Position numbers and translations under genes: made by a program
Origin: JBGPYB01 sp041493035
Lineage (GTDB): Bacteria; Acidobacteriota; Vicinamibacteria; Fen-336
DNA length: 24,426 bases
Reading direction: 5' to 3'
NCBI GenBank assembly: GCA_041493035.1
Contig: JBGPYB010000069.1
Location: forward strand, 1-24,426
Part shown: in pieces, positions 5,263-13,901 of the stretch
Position numbering within the stretch: the first letter of the stretch is position 1
Layout: each line of letters starts with the position of its first letter
Notes under the pieces: model-generated
Told to the model about the DNA's origin: nothing
Seen by the model: only the letters and a program-made list of their open reading frames with translations
The model's database searches: none

Positions 5263-7326
5263 ATGGTGAACATGAGCAACTCGTTCCCGGCGGCGGAGCC
5301 CGCTCCATCCGACGACCCGTACCTCTGGCTCGAAGACGTGACCGGCGACAAGGCTCTCGCCTGGGTCAAGGAGGAGAATGCCCGGAGCACCGCCGAGTTG
5401 TCAGGCTCCGACGCCTTCAGGGCCCTCGACGAGCGCCTGCTGCGGATCCTCGACTCCGATGCCAAGATCCCCTACGTCGAGAAGCTCGGCCACCTCTACT
5501 ACAACTTCTGGCGCGACGCTGCCCACGAGCGTGGCATCTGGCGGCGGACGACTCTCGCCGAGTATCGCAAGACGGAGCCAGCCTGGGAGCTGGTCCTTGA
5601 TCTCGACGCTCTCGGAAAGGACGAGAACGAGAACTGGGTGTGGCACGGGGCCGATTGCCTGAGGCCCGACTACGAGCGTTGCCTCGTCGCCCTCTCGCGC
5701 GGGGGCGCCGACGCCGACGTGACCCGCGAGTTCGACCTCACGACCAGGTCCTTCGTGAAGAACGGCTTTTCGCGGCCCGAGGCCAAGGGCTCCCTGGGGT
5801 GGCGCGACGCCGACAGCGTCTACGTCTCCACCGACTTCGGCCCCGGCTCCATGACCACCTCGGGCTACCCGCGTGTGGTCAAGGAATGGCGGCGCGGCGC
5901 GCCTTTGGAGAAGGCGCAAACGGTCTACGAGGGCAAACCCGAGGACGTAGGCGTCGAAGGATGGCGCGACCACACGCCCGGGTACGAGCGCGACTTCGTG
6001 CTCCGACGCCCCACGTTCTTCACCGACGAGACCTACCTGCGACGCGACGGGGCCTTGATCAAGATCGACAAGCCGGACGACGCCCAGGCCTTGGTGCATC
6101 GCGATCTTCTTCTCCTCACCCTCCGCAGCGACTGGACCGTCGGCGGGCGGACCTACCGCGCGGGCTCTCTTCTTGCCGCCGATTTCGAGGCTCACATCAA
6201 GGGTGTGCGGCGCTTCGACATCCTCTTTGAGCCGACGGATCGCACGTCCCTGGCGGGCTTCAGCGGAACGCCCCACCACATCCTGTTGAGCGAGCTCGAC
6301 AACGTTCGCAGCCGGCTCTACGTCGTCACCCGAAAGGACGGGGCGTGGACCCGTGCGCCGCTTCCGGGGATACCGGACTTCGGCAGCGCCTCTGCCTGGG
6401 CCGTGGACGGCGCCCGCTCCGACGACTTCTTCATGACGGCCGACGACTTTCTCACCCCTACGACTCTCTCTTTCGGCACCGCCGGCGAGACCGCTACGCC
6501 CGAGCGCCTCAAGACACTCCCGTCCTTCTTCGAGGCCGGTGGTCTCGCCATCGCACAGCACGAAGCCCAATCCAAGGACGGCACGCGAGTCCCCTATTTC
6601 GAGGTCTCGCGGAAGGGCTTGGCGGCCGACGGCAAGAACCCGACGCTCCTTTACGGCTACGGCGGCTTCGAGATTTCCATGACGCCGAACTACGGCGCCC
6701 TGAACGGAGCCGGCTGGCTCGAGAAGGGGGGCGTTTTCGTTCTCGCCAACATCCGCGGCGGCGGCGAGTTCGGGCCCGCGTGGCACAAGGCCGCGCTCAA
6801 GGGAAATCGCCACAGGGCCTACGAAGACTTCATCGCGGTGGCGGAGGACCTGATCGCGCGAAAGGTCACGTCCACGTCCCACCTCGGCATCATGGGAGGA
6901 AGCAACGGTGGCCTCTTGATGGGCAACATGCTCACGATGCGCCCGGACCTTTTCGGCGCCGTCGTCTGCCAGGTCCCCCTCCTGGACATGAAGCGGTACT
7001 CCCACCTGCTGGCGGGTGCGAGTTGGATGGAGGAGTACGGCGACCCCGACGACCCGGCGCAGTGGGAGTTCATCAAGGCCTTCTCCCCGTACCAGAAGGT
7101 CGAAAGAGGAGTCCGATACCCGCGGACCCTCTTCACCACCTCCACCCGCGACGACCGGGTCCACCCCGGCCACGCGCGCAAGATGGTGGCGAAGATGAAG
7201 GCCCTGGGACACGACGTCCTCTACTACGAGAACGTGGAAGGGGGCCACGGCGGCGCGGCGAACAACGCCCAGGCTGCGTTCATGAGTACCCTGGCCTACA
7301 CGTTCCTCTGGAACCAGCTCCGATAG
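5263..7326 (+). CDS. Prolyl oligopeptidase family serine peptidase (S9A)
   Basis: A large two-domain serine peptidase of 687 residues (from ATG 5263) that cleaves short peptides after proline or related residues. It begins with the family's PYLWLEDV segment, then has a beta-propeller gate, then an alpha/beta-hydrolase domain. The catalytic triad is visible: S547 in IMGGSNGGLL, D631 in TRDDRVHPGHA and H662 in EGGHGGAAN. The oxyanion region LLYGYGGFEISMTP is also present. The start is uncertain: the frame is open from a TTG at 5200, with GTG at 5227 and ATGs at 5263 and 5272. I chose 5263 because homologous sequence begins just after it and none of the candidates has a strong ribosome site. No convincing signal peptide is seen from 5263, so a cytoplasmic enzyme is likely. 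Confidence 0.92.
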   Translation: MVNMSNSFPAAEPAPSDDPYLWLEDVTGDKALAWVKEENARSTAELSGSDAFRALDERLLRILDSDAKIPYVEKLGHLYYNFWRDAAHERGIWRRTTLAEYRKTEPAWELVLDLDALGKDENENWVWHGADCLRPDYERCLVALSRGGADADVTREFDLTTRSFVKNGFSRPEAKGSLGWRDADSVYVSTDFGPGSMTTSGYPRVVKEWRRGAPLEKAQTVYEGKPEDVGVEGWRDHTPGYERDFVLRRPTFFTDETYLRRDGALIKIDKPDDAQALVHRDLLLLTLRSDWTVGGRTYRAGSLLAADFEAHIKGVRRFDILFEPTDRTSLAGFSGTPHHILLSELDNVRSRLYVVTRKDGAWTRAPLPGIPDFGSASAWAVDGARSDDFFMTADDFLTPTTLSFGTAGETATPERLKTLPSFFEAGGLAIAQHEAQSKDGTRVPYFEVSRKGLAADGKNPTLLYGYGGFEISMTPNYGALNGAGWLEKGGVFVLANIRGGGEFGPAWHKAALKGNRHRAYEDFIAVAEDLIARKVTSTSHLGIMGGSNGGLLMGNMLTMRPDLFGAVVCQVPLLDMKRYSHLLAGASWMEEYGDPDDPAQWEFIKAFSPYQKVERGVRYPRTLFTTSTRDDRVHPGHARKMVAKMKALGHDVLYYENVEGGHGGAANNAQAAFMSTLAYTFLWNQLR

Positions 7327-7371
7327 CTCGAGTTCCTGGACCCAGCCACCCCGCTGGTTTACTGTCTCGCC

Positions 7372-9168
7372 GTGCCGCGAAGCCTCGGAACCCTATTGCT
7401 CGCCGCCCTGTCGCTCTTCAGCGTCGTGGCGACGCGGTGGGAGAATCGTGTCTCCGGCTTGCGCCTCACCGTGCACGCCCGGCCCTCTGCGGCGCCGCCT
7501 GAAACGCTCGAGCTTCTTGCGACGGACGTCACATCAGACGTCCTTCTGCTAGATCCGAGGGTGCCCTCGAGCGCTCGTAGCGCACGATGGGAAGGCCTGT
7601 GGCAAGTGGAGACCGATGGGCCCTGCCACTTCCTGCTCCGAGGCCGCGAGCCGGCGCGAGTATGGGTCGATGGCTCCTTGATCTTCCAGCACGACGGCGC
7701 GGCTCCCTACAAGGACGAAAGAGCGATCCTGCTCAGCCACGGCCTCCATCCCCTGCGGGCCGACTTCGAGATTGACGGACCTCTTCCGGTCTTCAAGCTC
7801 TTCTTGACGCCGCCCGGGAGAGGCCGTCCCTCCGAAGGGGGCCGGGACTTCTTCCCCGCCGTCCCGTCGCAGACAACCACGCGCCTTCTCCCCGCGGCTC
7901 GTTTGCTACGGGGCGCAACGTGCGCGGCCTGGGTGTTGGCCTTCCTGTGGGGAGTTCGCCTCCTCCGCCCGCACGCGCGGGCGCCGCTCCTGGCGGCGCT
8001 GGTGGTGCTCTACGCTGGCGGTCTCCGCCTTGAAGCGGTGGTCCGCGGGTATTGGGGCTTGGACGCTCCCGGCTGGGCCCGTCGTGTCACCGCGTTCGTT
8101 GGGCCCCTGCGACCCGTCGCTCTCAAGCCGCTGCCGATCGATCGCCCCTATCCCGGGGACCCGGGGGCCTACCTTCGCTTCGCCCGCGAGATGGAGCGCT
8201 TCTACGATGCCCATGTCCGCGAGCCCCTCTTCCCCGCTGTCACGAGGATCGGCCTCGCTGCCAGCGGTGGGGCCGACGTCGGGATCAGCCTCACGTCGGC
8301 GGCGTTCTCGACACTCATGGTCTGGGGCACCTACCTCCTCGGGTCGCTCTGCTTCAACCGCAGGGTGGCGCTCCTGGCTGCACTCCTGCTCGCCATCGAA
8401 CCCGTCGCGATCCTGCTCGGGGCCGACGGATGGCGGGACGAAGCGTTTTCGTTCTTCGTCCTTCTCTCCACGTGGTCCCTCGTCCGCCTCCGCGGTCATC
8501 CCTCCTTCGCGAACGCTCTCGGCGCGGGCCTCGCCGGCGGCGCCGTCTGCCTGACACGCATGACAGCGCTCTCTTTCCTGCTGCCCGCCTCGCTCTTCGT
8601 CTACTTCGGGGGCGATCCGACCTCTCGCCGTCAAAAGCTCAGGGCAATGGGGCTCAGCGTGCTGATCACCGGCCTGCTCGTGGCGCCGTACCTGGCCACC
8701 TCCGCGATCGTCTTTGGCGACCCGTTCGTCTCGATCAACGCCCACACGCAGTTCTACCGCACCCGGGCCGACCTGTCGTGGAGCCCGTCCATGACCTGGC
8801 TCCAGTACCTGACGGCAACGTTTCGTCCCGCCGAGCTGATTCGGAACATGCTGATCGGGCTGACGACCTACCCCTTCGACAACAAGTGGGACGCCTACGA
8901 CGTGTGGCTCCGCCATTCGGCGATCGTGTTGCGGCTCCTCTCCGTGGCCGGCCTGTTTCTGTTCCTGCGGCACCGCGAGGGTCGCCTGCTCCTGTTGGTC
9001 CTGGTCGCAGCCCTTCTTCCCTTTGCCTTCACGTGGCGCGTTCCGGGGGGGAGCGAATGGCGCTTCACCCTCCACGCCTATCCCTTCTACCTGCTGGCCG
9101 CCGCCCACGCGATCGATCGAGGCCTCACGTGGCTGCGCTTGCCGAACGGTCGGATTAGCCTGACCTGA
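7372..9168 (+). CDS. GT-C (GT39-like) membrane glycosyltransferase with PA14-like domain
   Basis: A polytopic membrane protein of 598 residues, probably transferring a sugar from a polyprenyl-phosphate donor on the outer face of the membrane. After an N-terminal hydrophobic segment, residues about 70-140 resemble a PA14/GLEYA beta-sandwich: LWQVETDGPCHFLLRGREPARVWVDGS, then the SHGLHPLRADFEI strand. That fold usually binds carbohydrate. The first transmembrane helix of the transferase follows at about 180-195. The loop PGDPGAYLRFAREMERFYDAHVREPLFP (D263) corresponds to the acidic catalytic loop of GT-C enzymes, and many helices follow to the C terminus. GTG at 7372 is the start and no clear ribosome site precedes it. 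Acceptor and sugar are unknown; neither neighbour is a glycan gene. Confidence 0.72.
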   Translation: MPRSLGTLLLAALSLFSVVATRWENRVSGLRLTVHARPSAAPPETLELLATDVTSDVLLLDPRVPSSARSARWEGLWQVETDGPCHFLLRGREPARVWVDGSLIFQHDGAAPYKDERAILLSHGLHPLRADFEIDGPLPVFKLFLTPPGRGRPSEGGRDFFPAVPSQTTTRLLPAARLLRGATCAAWVLAFLWGVRLLRPHARAPLLAALVVLYAGGLRLEAVVRGYWGLDAPGWARRVTAFVGPLRPVALKPLPIDRPYPGDPGAYLRFAREMERFYDAHVREPLFPAVTRIGLAASGGADVGISLTSAAFSTLMVWGTYLLGSLCFNRRVALLAALLLAIEPVAILLGADGWRDEAFSFFVLLSTWSLVRLRGHPSFANALGAGLAGGAVCLTRMTALSFLLPASLFVYFGGDPTSRRQKLRAMGLSVLITGLLVAPYLATSAIVFGDPFVSINAHTQFYRTRADLSWSPSMTWLQYLTATFRPAELIRNMLIGLTTYPFDNKWDAYDVWLRHSAIVLRLLSVAGLFLFLRHREGRLLLLVLVAALLPFAFTWRVPGGSEWRFTLHAYPFYLLAAAHAIDRGLTWLRLPNGRISLT

Positions 9169-9243
9169 GGCCCCACCATTCAGCATCGCGCGAAGGAGTG
9201 GTAACGTTGCTTCCCGCTTCGGACACCCGAGGGAGGATCAAGT

Positions 9244-11022
9244 ATGGCGTCGCTCACCGAGAAGGACGTCGTAGCGCAGTGGGCCTTCGACACGCGCCCG
9301 CTCCTGCTGCGCTTCCACCTATGGCTCGAGGACGTCCAGGTGGAGTGGCGGCGCGGCGGACCGGACAAGGTCCATGAGTACACCGACTTCGCCCCGGGCG
9401 ACATCCGGCGTTGCCTGGCGATGACGGCGGGCGTCACCGCTCTCGGCACCCGGCTCTTTGCGGCGTTCGGCGCCGGCAAAGGCGCCGACAAGCACACCTT
9501 GAACCAGGTCAAGAAGGACGCCGACGCCATCTCGGCCTACGTCACCAGCGAGGCGCTCTGGCACTTCAGCCGCAAACTCCCCGAGAACCACGCCATCATG
9601 GTGTCTCTGGGCGAAGGCCTGATGCCCAAGGCGGGCGAGACGCCCGAGATGGGCGCCAATCCCCTGCTCGGCTTCGGCCGCGTCTATGCCCGCCCCCACG
9701 TCGCCGAGTTGGTGGATTCTCGGGTGCATCGGCTGCTGAACGACCCCTCCTACGGCTGGCGCGGGTTCTACAAGAAGATGCGCGACCAGCGGATCAAGAT
9801 CTGGGGCGCCGCCGTCGACACCCTCGAGAACACGTCGCGGTTTGCCAAGGGCGAGGAGTCGGGGCCGATGACCGTCATCCACCTCTTCGACCAGCCCCTC
9901 GCCGTGACTCGGCCGTACGAAGCGTACATGGGCACGCTCACCCTTCCCCGCGCCGTGACGCGTGTGGCCGAGGAGCACTCGCTCCATGTCGACCTCCTCT
10001 CCCCGCGAAGGAAGGTCGTCGAGGCCATCGAGCTGGCCGTCCCCGGAATCCGCCGCGAACACATCCACGTCTGGACGCTTGGGGGCCCGAGCCGCGCCGC
10101 CCGCCTCGGGCACTTGTGGGAGGAATGGCGAGCCCTCGGCGTCCACCTCGTGGAGGAGGGTTGGCGCTGCCCCAGTGGCCAGCCGGCGTTCACCGAATCC
10201 GGAACCTACGCTCCGACGCACCTCGTGGGCACGTGGAACGACGCGGACGGCGCGCCACAGCTTTTCCTGTGCGACGGGTACGCGGCTACGGCCGAGGCCG
10301 TTCAGGCGGCGAGCTTGTCCGAGGCGCTCGACCTCGACGTCTCGATGGCGCTCTTCTCTCCCAAGTTCGAGAGACCCATGGAGGATGAGCATCGCCTCAT
10401 GCGGCTCGATCCTGACGCGCCGACCTTCGAGGCCGATCTCGGTCGACTCCTCGGCGAGCCAACTCCAAGTCGGGACCGTGTGGAGTACTACAAGGCCTGC
10501 TTGCGCGAACGCAGCGAGGCCAACCTCCCCACAGGCAGACGCGTCGTCCGGGTCGACGACTTCTTCCCCGAGAAGAATTGGCGCGTCCTCGCCGCTACCG
10601 GCTATATCGGCGCCGATCCCTACACGGGCCTGCCCGGAGTCACCGAGCTGGAAAAAGACACCTACGCGGTGACCACGCAGCTCGCCACCCGCGAGTCGGC
10701 GGCGGTGATCCGTTTCGTCTTCCGCTTCCTGGAACCCCTCGATCAGAGCCGGCTCATCTTCAGCCCGCTCCTGGAGCGCTTCATCGCCGGCGAGGACTAT
10801 CACACGCGCGCCGTGAAGGTCTCCGACTCCGGGCGCATCCGCAACGAACTGCAGACCCTCTGCTCGCAGGCGCTCGAGTATCGCGACCATACGATCTCGG
10901 TCCACTTCGACCGCATCGACGACGCCGTGATCCTCCCGCAGAAGAAGCGGGTCATCCGCGAGGTTCTGGAGTGGTACAAGGTGAACCATCCGGTCTGGTT
11001 CACCTGGCTGGAGATCGTCTAG
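9244..11022 (+). CDS. Uncharacterised conserved-looking protein of 592 residues
   Basis: I do not recognise the family. The gene is certainly coding: it has an ATG preceded by a good GGGAGGA ribosome site, a full-length frame and normal codon use. The protein has no signal peptide or membrane span, so it should be cytoplasmic. Visible features are a helical N-terminal third, an acidic/histidine-bearing centre with EHIHVWTLGGPSRAARL (H273, H275) that looks like a folded alpha/beta core, a DGYAATAEAVQAASLSEALDLDV segment near 344-366, and a C-terminal part rich in aromatic and charged residues ending in NHPVWFTWLEIV. No P-loop, zinc cluster or known catalytic triad is evident. It lies between the glycosyltransferase and the M13 peptidase, with 75 and 72 base gaps, so it may be transcribed separately. 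Confidence 0.85.
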   Translation: MASLTEKDVVAQWAFDTRPLLLRFHLWLEDVQVEWRRGGPDKVHEYTDFAPGDIRRCLAMTAGVTALGTRLFAAFGAGKGADKHTLNQVKKDADAISAYVTSEALWHFSRKLPENHAIMVSLGEGLMPKAGETPEMGANPLLGFGRVYARPHVAELVDSRVHRLLNDPSYGWRGFYKKMRDQRIKIWGAAVDTLENTSRFAKGEESGPMTVIHLFDQPLAVTRPYEAYMGTLTLPRAVTRVAEEHSLHVDLLSPRRKVVEAIELAVPGIRREHIHVWTLGGPSRAARLGHLWEEWRALGVHLVEEGWRCPSGQPAFTESGTYAPTHLVGTWNDADGAPQLFLCDGYAATAEAVQAASLSEALDLDVSMALFSPKFERPMEDEHRLMRLDPDAPTFEADLGRLLGEPTPSRDRVEYYKACLRERSEANLPTGRRVVRVDDFFPEKNWRVLAATGYIGADPYTGLPGVTELEKDTYAVTTQLATRESAAVIRFVFRFLEPLDQSRLIFSPLLERFIAGEDYHTRAVKVSDSGRIRNELQTLCSQALEYRDHTISVHFDRIDDAVILPQKKRVIREVLEWYKVNHPVWFTWLEIV

Positions 11023-11094
11023 GCCGGCGCAGCTCGAGTTGACGCGGGGCCGCGGCTCCGATACATCGGACGTTCCACGACGGAGGAAACATTC

Positions 11095-13122
11095 ATGAAA
11101 ATGAACCTGCTTGGCTGCCTCGGCGCGCTCGCGTTCGTCGCCGCCGTGGAAGCCGCTGACGCGCCCGTGCACGGCGCCTACACCGAGGACATCGACAGGA
11201 AGGTCGAGGCCTGCACCGACTTCTTCGACTACGCGAACGGCGCGTGGCGCGCGCGCAATCCGATACCGGCATCGATGGTGCGTTGGAGCCGCCGATGGGC
11301 CTCGGGCGAGACCGCGAAGGATCAGCTCAAGGTGATCCTCGACGACGTTTCCGCCAAGACCACGTGGCCCGCGGGAAGCACCGAACAGCTCATCGGCGAT
11401 CATTACGCCGCGTGCATGGACGAGCCGCGCGTCGATGCCCTCGGCCTCAAACCCATCGCTCCACTTCTGGCCGAGATCGACAGGGCCCGCGACTCCGCCG
11501 GCGTCCAGAAAATGATCTGCCGATTCCACGACATGGGGATCGCCGCGCCCTTCGGACTGGCCTCGGGATCAGACAACCATGAGCCGACGCAGGTCATCGC
11601 TCAGGTCTTCGCCTCGGGGCTGGGGCTACCCGATCGCGACTACTACCTGAAGACCGAGCCACGCTTCGAAGAGGCGCGCAGCAAGTACCACGAGCACATC
11701 GTCCGCATGCTCACGCTGGCCGGATCCAGCGCGGCCCACGCCACGGCGGCGGCGCATGCGGTCTTCGATCAGGAGAAGGCCCTGGCGGCGGCCTCCCTCG
11801 ACAACGTCGCGCTCCGCGATCCCCAGGCCACTGATCACAAGACGGCCTTTCCGGCGCTAAAGAAGCTCGCGCCCCGCTTCGATTGGGCGGCCTACTTCGA
11901 CGCGGCACATCTTCCCAAGGCCGACCTCAACGTGGCCGAGCCCAAGTTCCTACAGGAGTTCGACCACCAGCTCGGCGAGGTTCCCCTGGCCACTTGGAAG
12001 AGCTATCTGCGGTGGCGGCTAGTCTCCGCCGCCGCCCCATCGCTCTCCGCCCCGTTCGTGGAGGAGGACTTCCGCTTCAACCAGGCCTACCTCGCGGGCG
12101 CCAAGGAGATGAAGCCTCGCTGGAAGCGCTGCGTGGAGTCGACCGACGCGCTCCTCGGCGAAGCCCTCGGCCGCAAGTACGTCGAGAGGCATTTTCCCCC
12201 CGAAGCCAAGGCGCGAATGCAGGCCATGGTCAAGAACCTCTTGTTGGCCATGGGCGACGTCATTCGCGGTCTCGACTGGATGGGAGACGCGACCAAGACC
12301 AAGGCCCTCGAGAAGCTCGCGACGTTCAACCCCAAGATCGGCTACCCCGACAAGTGGAAGGACTACAGCAGCCTCAAGATCGGCCCCGGGTCCTACTGGG
12401 ACGACGTCGTCGCCGGGCGGCGCTTCGGTGTGGCGGACGACCGCGCCCAGATCGGCAAGCCGGTCGATCGCGGCCGCTGGGGAATGACGCCACCCACGTC
12501 CAACGCGTACTACAACCCGCTCCTGAACGAGATCGTCTTCCCAGCCGGGATCCTCCAGCCCCCGGCGTTCCGGATGGACGCCACCGACGCCATCAACTAC
12601 GGCGCCATCGGCGTCGTCATCGGCCACGAGATCAGTCACGGTTTCGACGACTCTGGGGCGCAGTACGACGCGGCGGGCCGTCTCCAGAACTGGTGGACCG
12701 ACGACGATCTGAAGCGCTTCACCGAGCGCGGGCAATGCGTCGTGGACCAGTTCGAGAGCTATTTCATAGAGCCGGGGATCCACCACAACGGCAAGCTGGT
12801 CCTCGGCGAGAGCATCGGCGACCTGGCCGGAGCCAAGATCGCGTTTCGCGCCTACGCCCTGTCCCGCAAGGGCCTGCCCCCCGAGCCCACCCTCGACGGC
12901 TTCCCCCCCGAGCAACAGTTCTTCATCGGGTGGGGGCAGTTCCGAGGTGACGCCATCCGGCCGGAGACGCAGCGGCTCATGGTGCAGAGCGACCCGCACC
13001 CGATAGGCCACTTCCGCGTGATCGGACCGCTCTCCAACATGCCGGCCTTTGCCCAGGCCTTCTCGTGTCCTGCCGGCTCGGCCATGGTGAGGCCGCCCGA
13101 GAAGCGCTGCGAGGTGTGGTAG
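11095..13122 (+). CDS. M13 family (neprilysin/PepO-like) zinc metallopeptidase, exported
   Basis: A 675-residue gluzincin peptidase that hydrolyses peptides up to a few dozen residues. The first 20 residues (MKMNLLGCLGALAFVAAVEA|ADA) form a signal peptide, so it acts outside the cytoplasm. The active site is VIGHEISHGFDD (H511, E512, H515) with third zinc ligand E572 in GESIGDLAGAKIAF. NAYYNPLLNEIVFPAGILQPP just before it is the substrate-binding strand conserved in M13, and the end RPPEKRCEVW matches the family C terminus. The length is typical. ATG 11095 has a strong GGAGGAA ribosome site. With the upstream oligopeptidase it may serve peptide scavenging, but the genes are not obviously one operon. 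Confidence 0.94.
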   Translation: MKMNLLGCLGALAFVAAVEAADAPVHGAYTEDIDRKVEACTDFFDYANGAWRARNPIPASMVRWSRRWASGETAKDQLKVILDDVSAKTTWPAGSTEQLIGDHYAACMDEPRVDALGLKPIAPLLAEIDRARDSAGVQKMICRFHDMGIAAPFGLASGSDNHEPTQVIAQVFASGLGLPDRDYYLKTEPRFEEARSKYHEHIVRMLTLAGSSAAHATAAAHAVFDQEKALAAASLDNVALRDPQATDHKTAFPALKKLAPRFDWAAYFDAAHLPKADLNVAEPKFLQEFDHQLGEVPLATWKSYLRWRLVSAAAPSLSAPFVEEDFRFNQAYLAGAKEMKPRWKRCVESTDALLGEALGRKYVERHFPPEAKARMQAMVKNLLLAMGDVIRGLDWMGDATKTKALEKLATFNPKIGYPDKWKDYSSLKIGPGSYWDDVVAGRRFGVADDRAQIGKPVDRGRWGMTPPTSNAYYNPLLNEIVFPAGILQPPAFRMDATDAINYGAIGVVIGHEISHGFDDSGAQYDAAGRLQNWWTDDDLKRFTERGQCVVDQFESYFIEPGIHHNGKLVLGESIGDLAGAKIAFRAYALSRKGLPPEPTLDGFPPEQQFFIGWGQFRGDAIRPETQRLMVQSDPHPIGHFRVIGPLSNMPAFAQAFSCPAGSAMVRPPEKRCEVW

Positions 13123-13126
13123 CGCC

Positions 13127-13155
13127 TGTCACGCTTCGGCTTCCCCGCGCCTATC
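13127..13155 (+). promoter_or_regulatory. Possible ECF-type promoter (TGTCAC, 17-base spacer, CCTATC)
   Basis: TGTCAC at 13127-13132 and CCTATC at 13150-13155 are separated by 17 bases and lie just before the peptide gene. Many ECF sigma factors recognise TGTMAC-like -35 boxes and C/T-rich -10 boxes, and autoregulate their own operon. No second copy is available in the window to support the motif, so this is a guess from position and form. Confidence 0.25.
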
Positions 13156-13161
13156 TCCTGT

Positions 13162-13178
13162 GACCGGCTGGGCCGGTC
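13162..13178 (+). promoter_or_regulatory. Hairpin GACCGGC-TGG-GCCGGTC directly upstream of a ribosome-binding site
   Basis: A perfect 7-base inverted repeat with a 3-base loop ends four bases before the AGGAGG ribosome site at 13182-13187 of the Cys-rich peptide gene. There is no T-run after it, so it is not a standard terminator. It could tune translation, protect the 5' end of the message or be a protein-binding site. Confidence 0.4.
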
Positions 13179-13193
13179 GTCAGGAGGTTGAAC

Positions 13194-13328
13194 ATGGTTC
13201 GGAATCTGCGCCGCACCCTGCTGGGCCTGGTTGTGCTGGGGTTGTCGTTCCCCGGCATCGCCTGGGCGGCCCAAACCGCCGTCTCGGCCATACGTGCCTG
13301 CCCCCACTGCCCGTTCGGTTGCTGTTGA
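13194..13328 (+). CDS. Secreted small Cys-rich peptide (44 residues)
   Basis: A short gene with an excellent ribosome site (AGGAGG, six bases before the ATG). The precursor starts MVRNLRR, has a hydrophobic core TLLGLVVLGLSFPGIAWA and a standard AWA|A signal-peptidase site after residue 25. The predicted mature peptide is only 19 residues, ending in CPHCPFGCC, with four Cys and one His. Such a tail could bind copper, zinc or another soft metal, or act as a thiol sensor. It is 27 bases upstream of an ECF sigma factor and probably co-transcribed with it. Secreted Cys-containing peptides linked to ECF sigma factors occur in bufferin-like metal-stress operons, but no DUF692-type modifying enzyme is present here and the sequence does not match a family I know. 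Too short for most gene finders. Confidence 0.65.
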   Translation: MVRNLRRTLLGLVVLGLSFPGIAWAAQTAVSAIRACPHCPFGCC

Positions 13329-13355
13329 TCGAGCGGCAGGGGTAGCGTCTCCCGG

Positions 13356-13901
13356 GTGGATCAGGCCGGCCGCCTTCGCCTCCAGGACGATCTCGCGCGC
13401 CTCGGCGCAGGCGATCGCGCCGCGTTCCACCCGGTCTTCGCCGCTTTGCTGCCGCTGCTCCGGAGGTTCGCGTACCGCAGTCTCCCGGGCGCCGACGCCG
13501 AGGACGCGGCGCAGGAGGCACTCGTGAAGGTCTTCCTGCGGGCCAGTGAGTTCGATCCCATGCGCGACGCGCTCTCGTGGACTCTCGGCATCGCCGCGTT
13601 CGAGATCAGGACCGCTCGCCGCCGTCGTGGTCGCCGCCGGGAGGTGGATGCCGACTCGGCCCAGCTCGCCGTTCAGCACGATCCGGCCGCGAGCCCCGAG
13701 GACGCGGCCATCGCGGCAGATCTCGACGCGGCGATCGACGCGGCCCTCGCGAGCTTGCCCCCCGCCGACGCCGCCACTCTCCGCGCCTTTGCCATGAGCG
13801 AGCGGCCTGCCGGCGTGGCGCCAGCCACCTTCCGCAAGCGCGTGGAGCGTGGCATCGCGCGTCTGCGCGAACAATGGAGAACCACCCATGGCCGCCGCTG
13901 A
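13356..13901 (+). CDS. ECF-family RNA polymerase sigma factor
   Basis: A 181-residue sigma factor with only regions 2 and 4, as in the extracytoplasmic-function group. Region 2 spans about residues 24-92 and includes the DAEDAAQEALVKVFLRASEFDP core and SWTLGIAAFEIRTARRRRGRRR, which melts and reads the -10 element. Region 4 spans about 125-175, with LPPADAATLRAFAMSERPAGVAPATFRKRVERGIARLREQW as its helix-turn-helix. The linker is Ala/Asp-rich. The start is a GTG at 13356, 27 bases after the peptide gene, with a weak ribosome site. The C-terminal 14 bases overlap the following membrane protein gene, the usual arrangement of an ECF sigma factor and its anti-sigma factor. The controlled genes are unknown; autoregulation is likely for the group. 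Confidence 0.85.
   Translation: MDQAGRLRLQDDLARLGAGDRAAFHPVFAALLPLLRRFAYRSLPGADAEDAAQEALVKVFLRASEFDPMRDALSWTLGIAAFEIRTARRRRGRRREVDADSAQLAVQHDPAASPEDAAIAADLDAAIDAALASLPPADAATLRAFAMSERPAGVAPATFRKRVERGIARLREQWRTTHGRR

Noticed and set aside
5401..7248. Long open frame on the minus strand opposite the prolyl oligopeptidase (about 615 codons).
   Set aside because: It mirrors the third-position GC bias of the real gene, has no domain character and lies entirely opposite a gene with an intact catalytic triad.
9319..11529. Very long open frame on the minus strand (about 736 codons) opposite the unknown protein and the start of the M13 gene.
   Set aside because: The translation is a low-complexity mix of Gly, Arg, Val, Asp and Glu typical of antisense frames in GC-rich DNA, while both plus-strand genes have good ribosome sites.
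13323..13343. The TGA after Cys-Cys at the end of the small peptide as a selenocysteine codon.
   Set aside because: Readthrough would add only a few residues before a TAG, and no SECIS-like hairpin is evident after the TGA. A normal stop is simpler.
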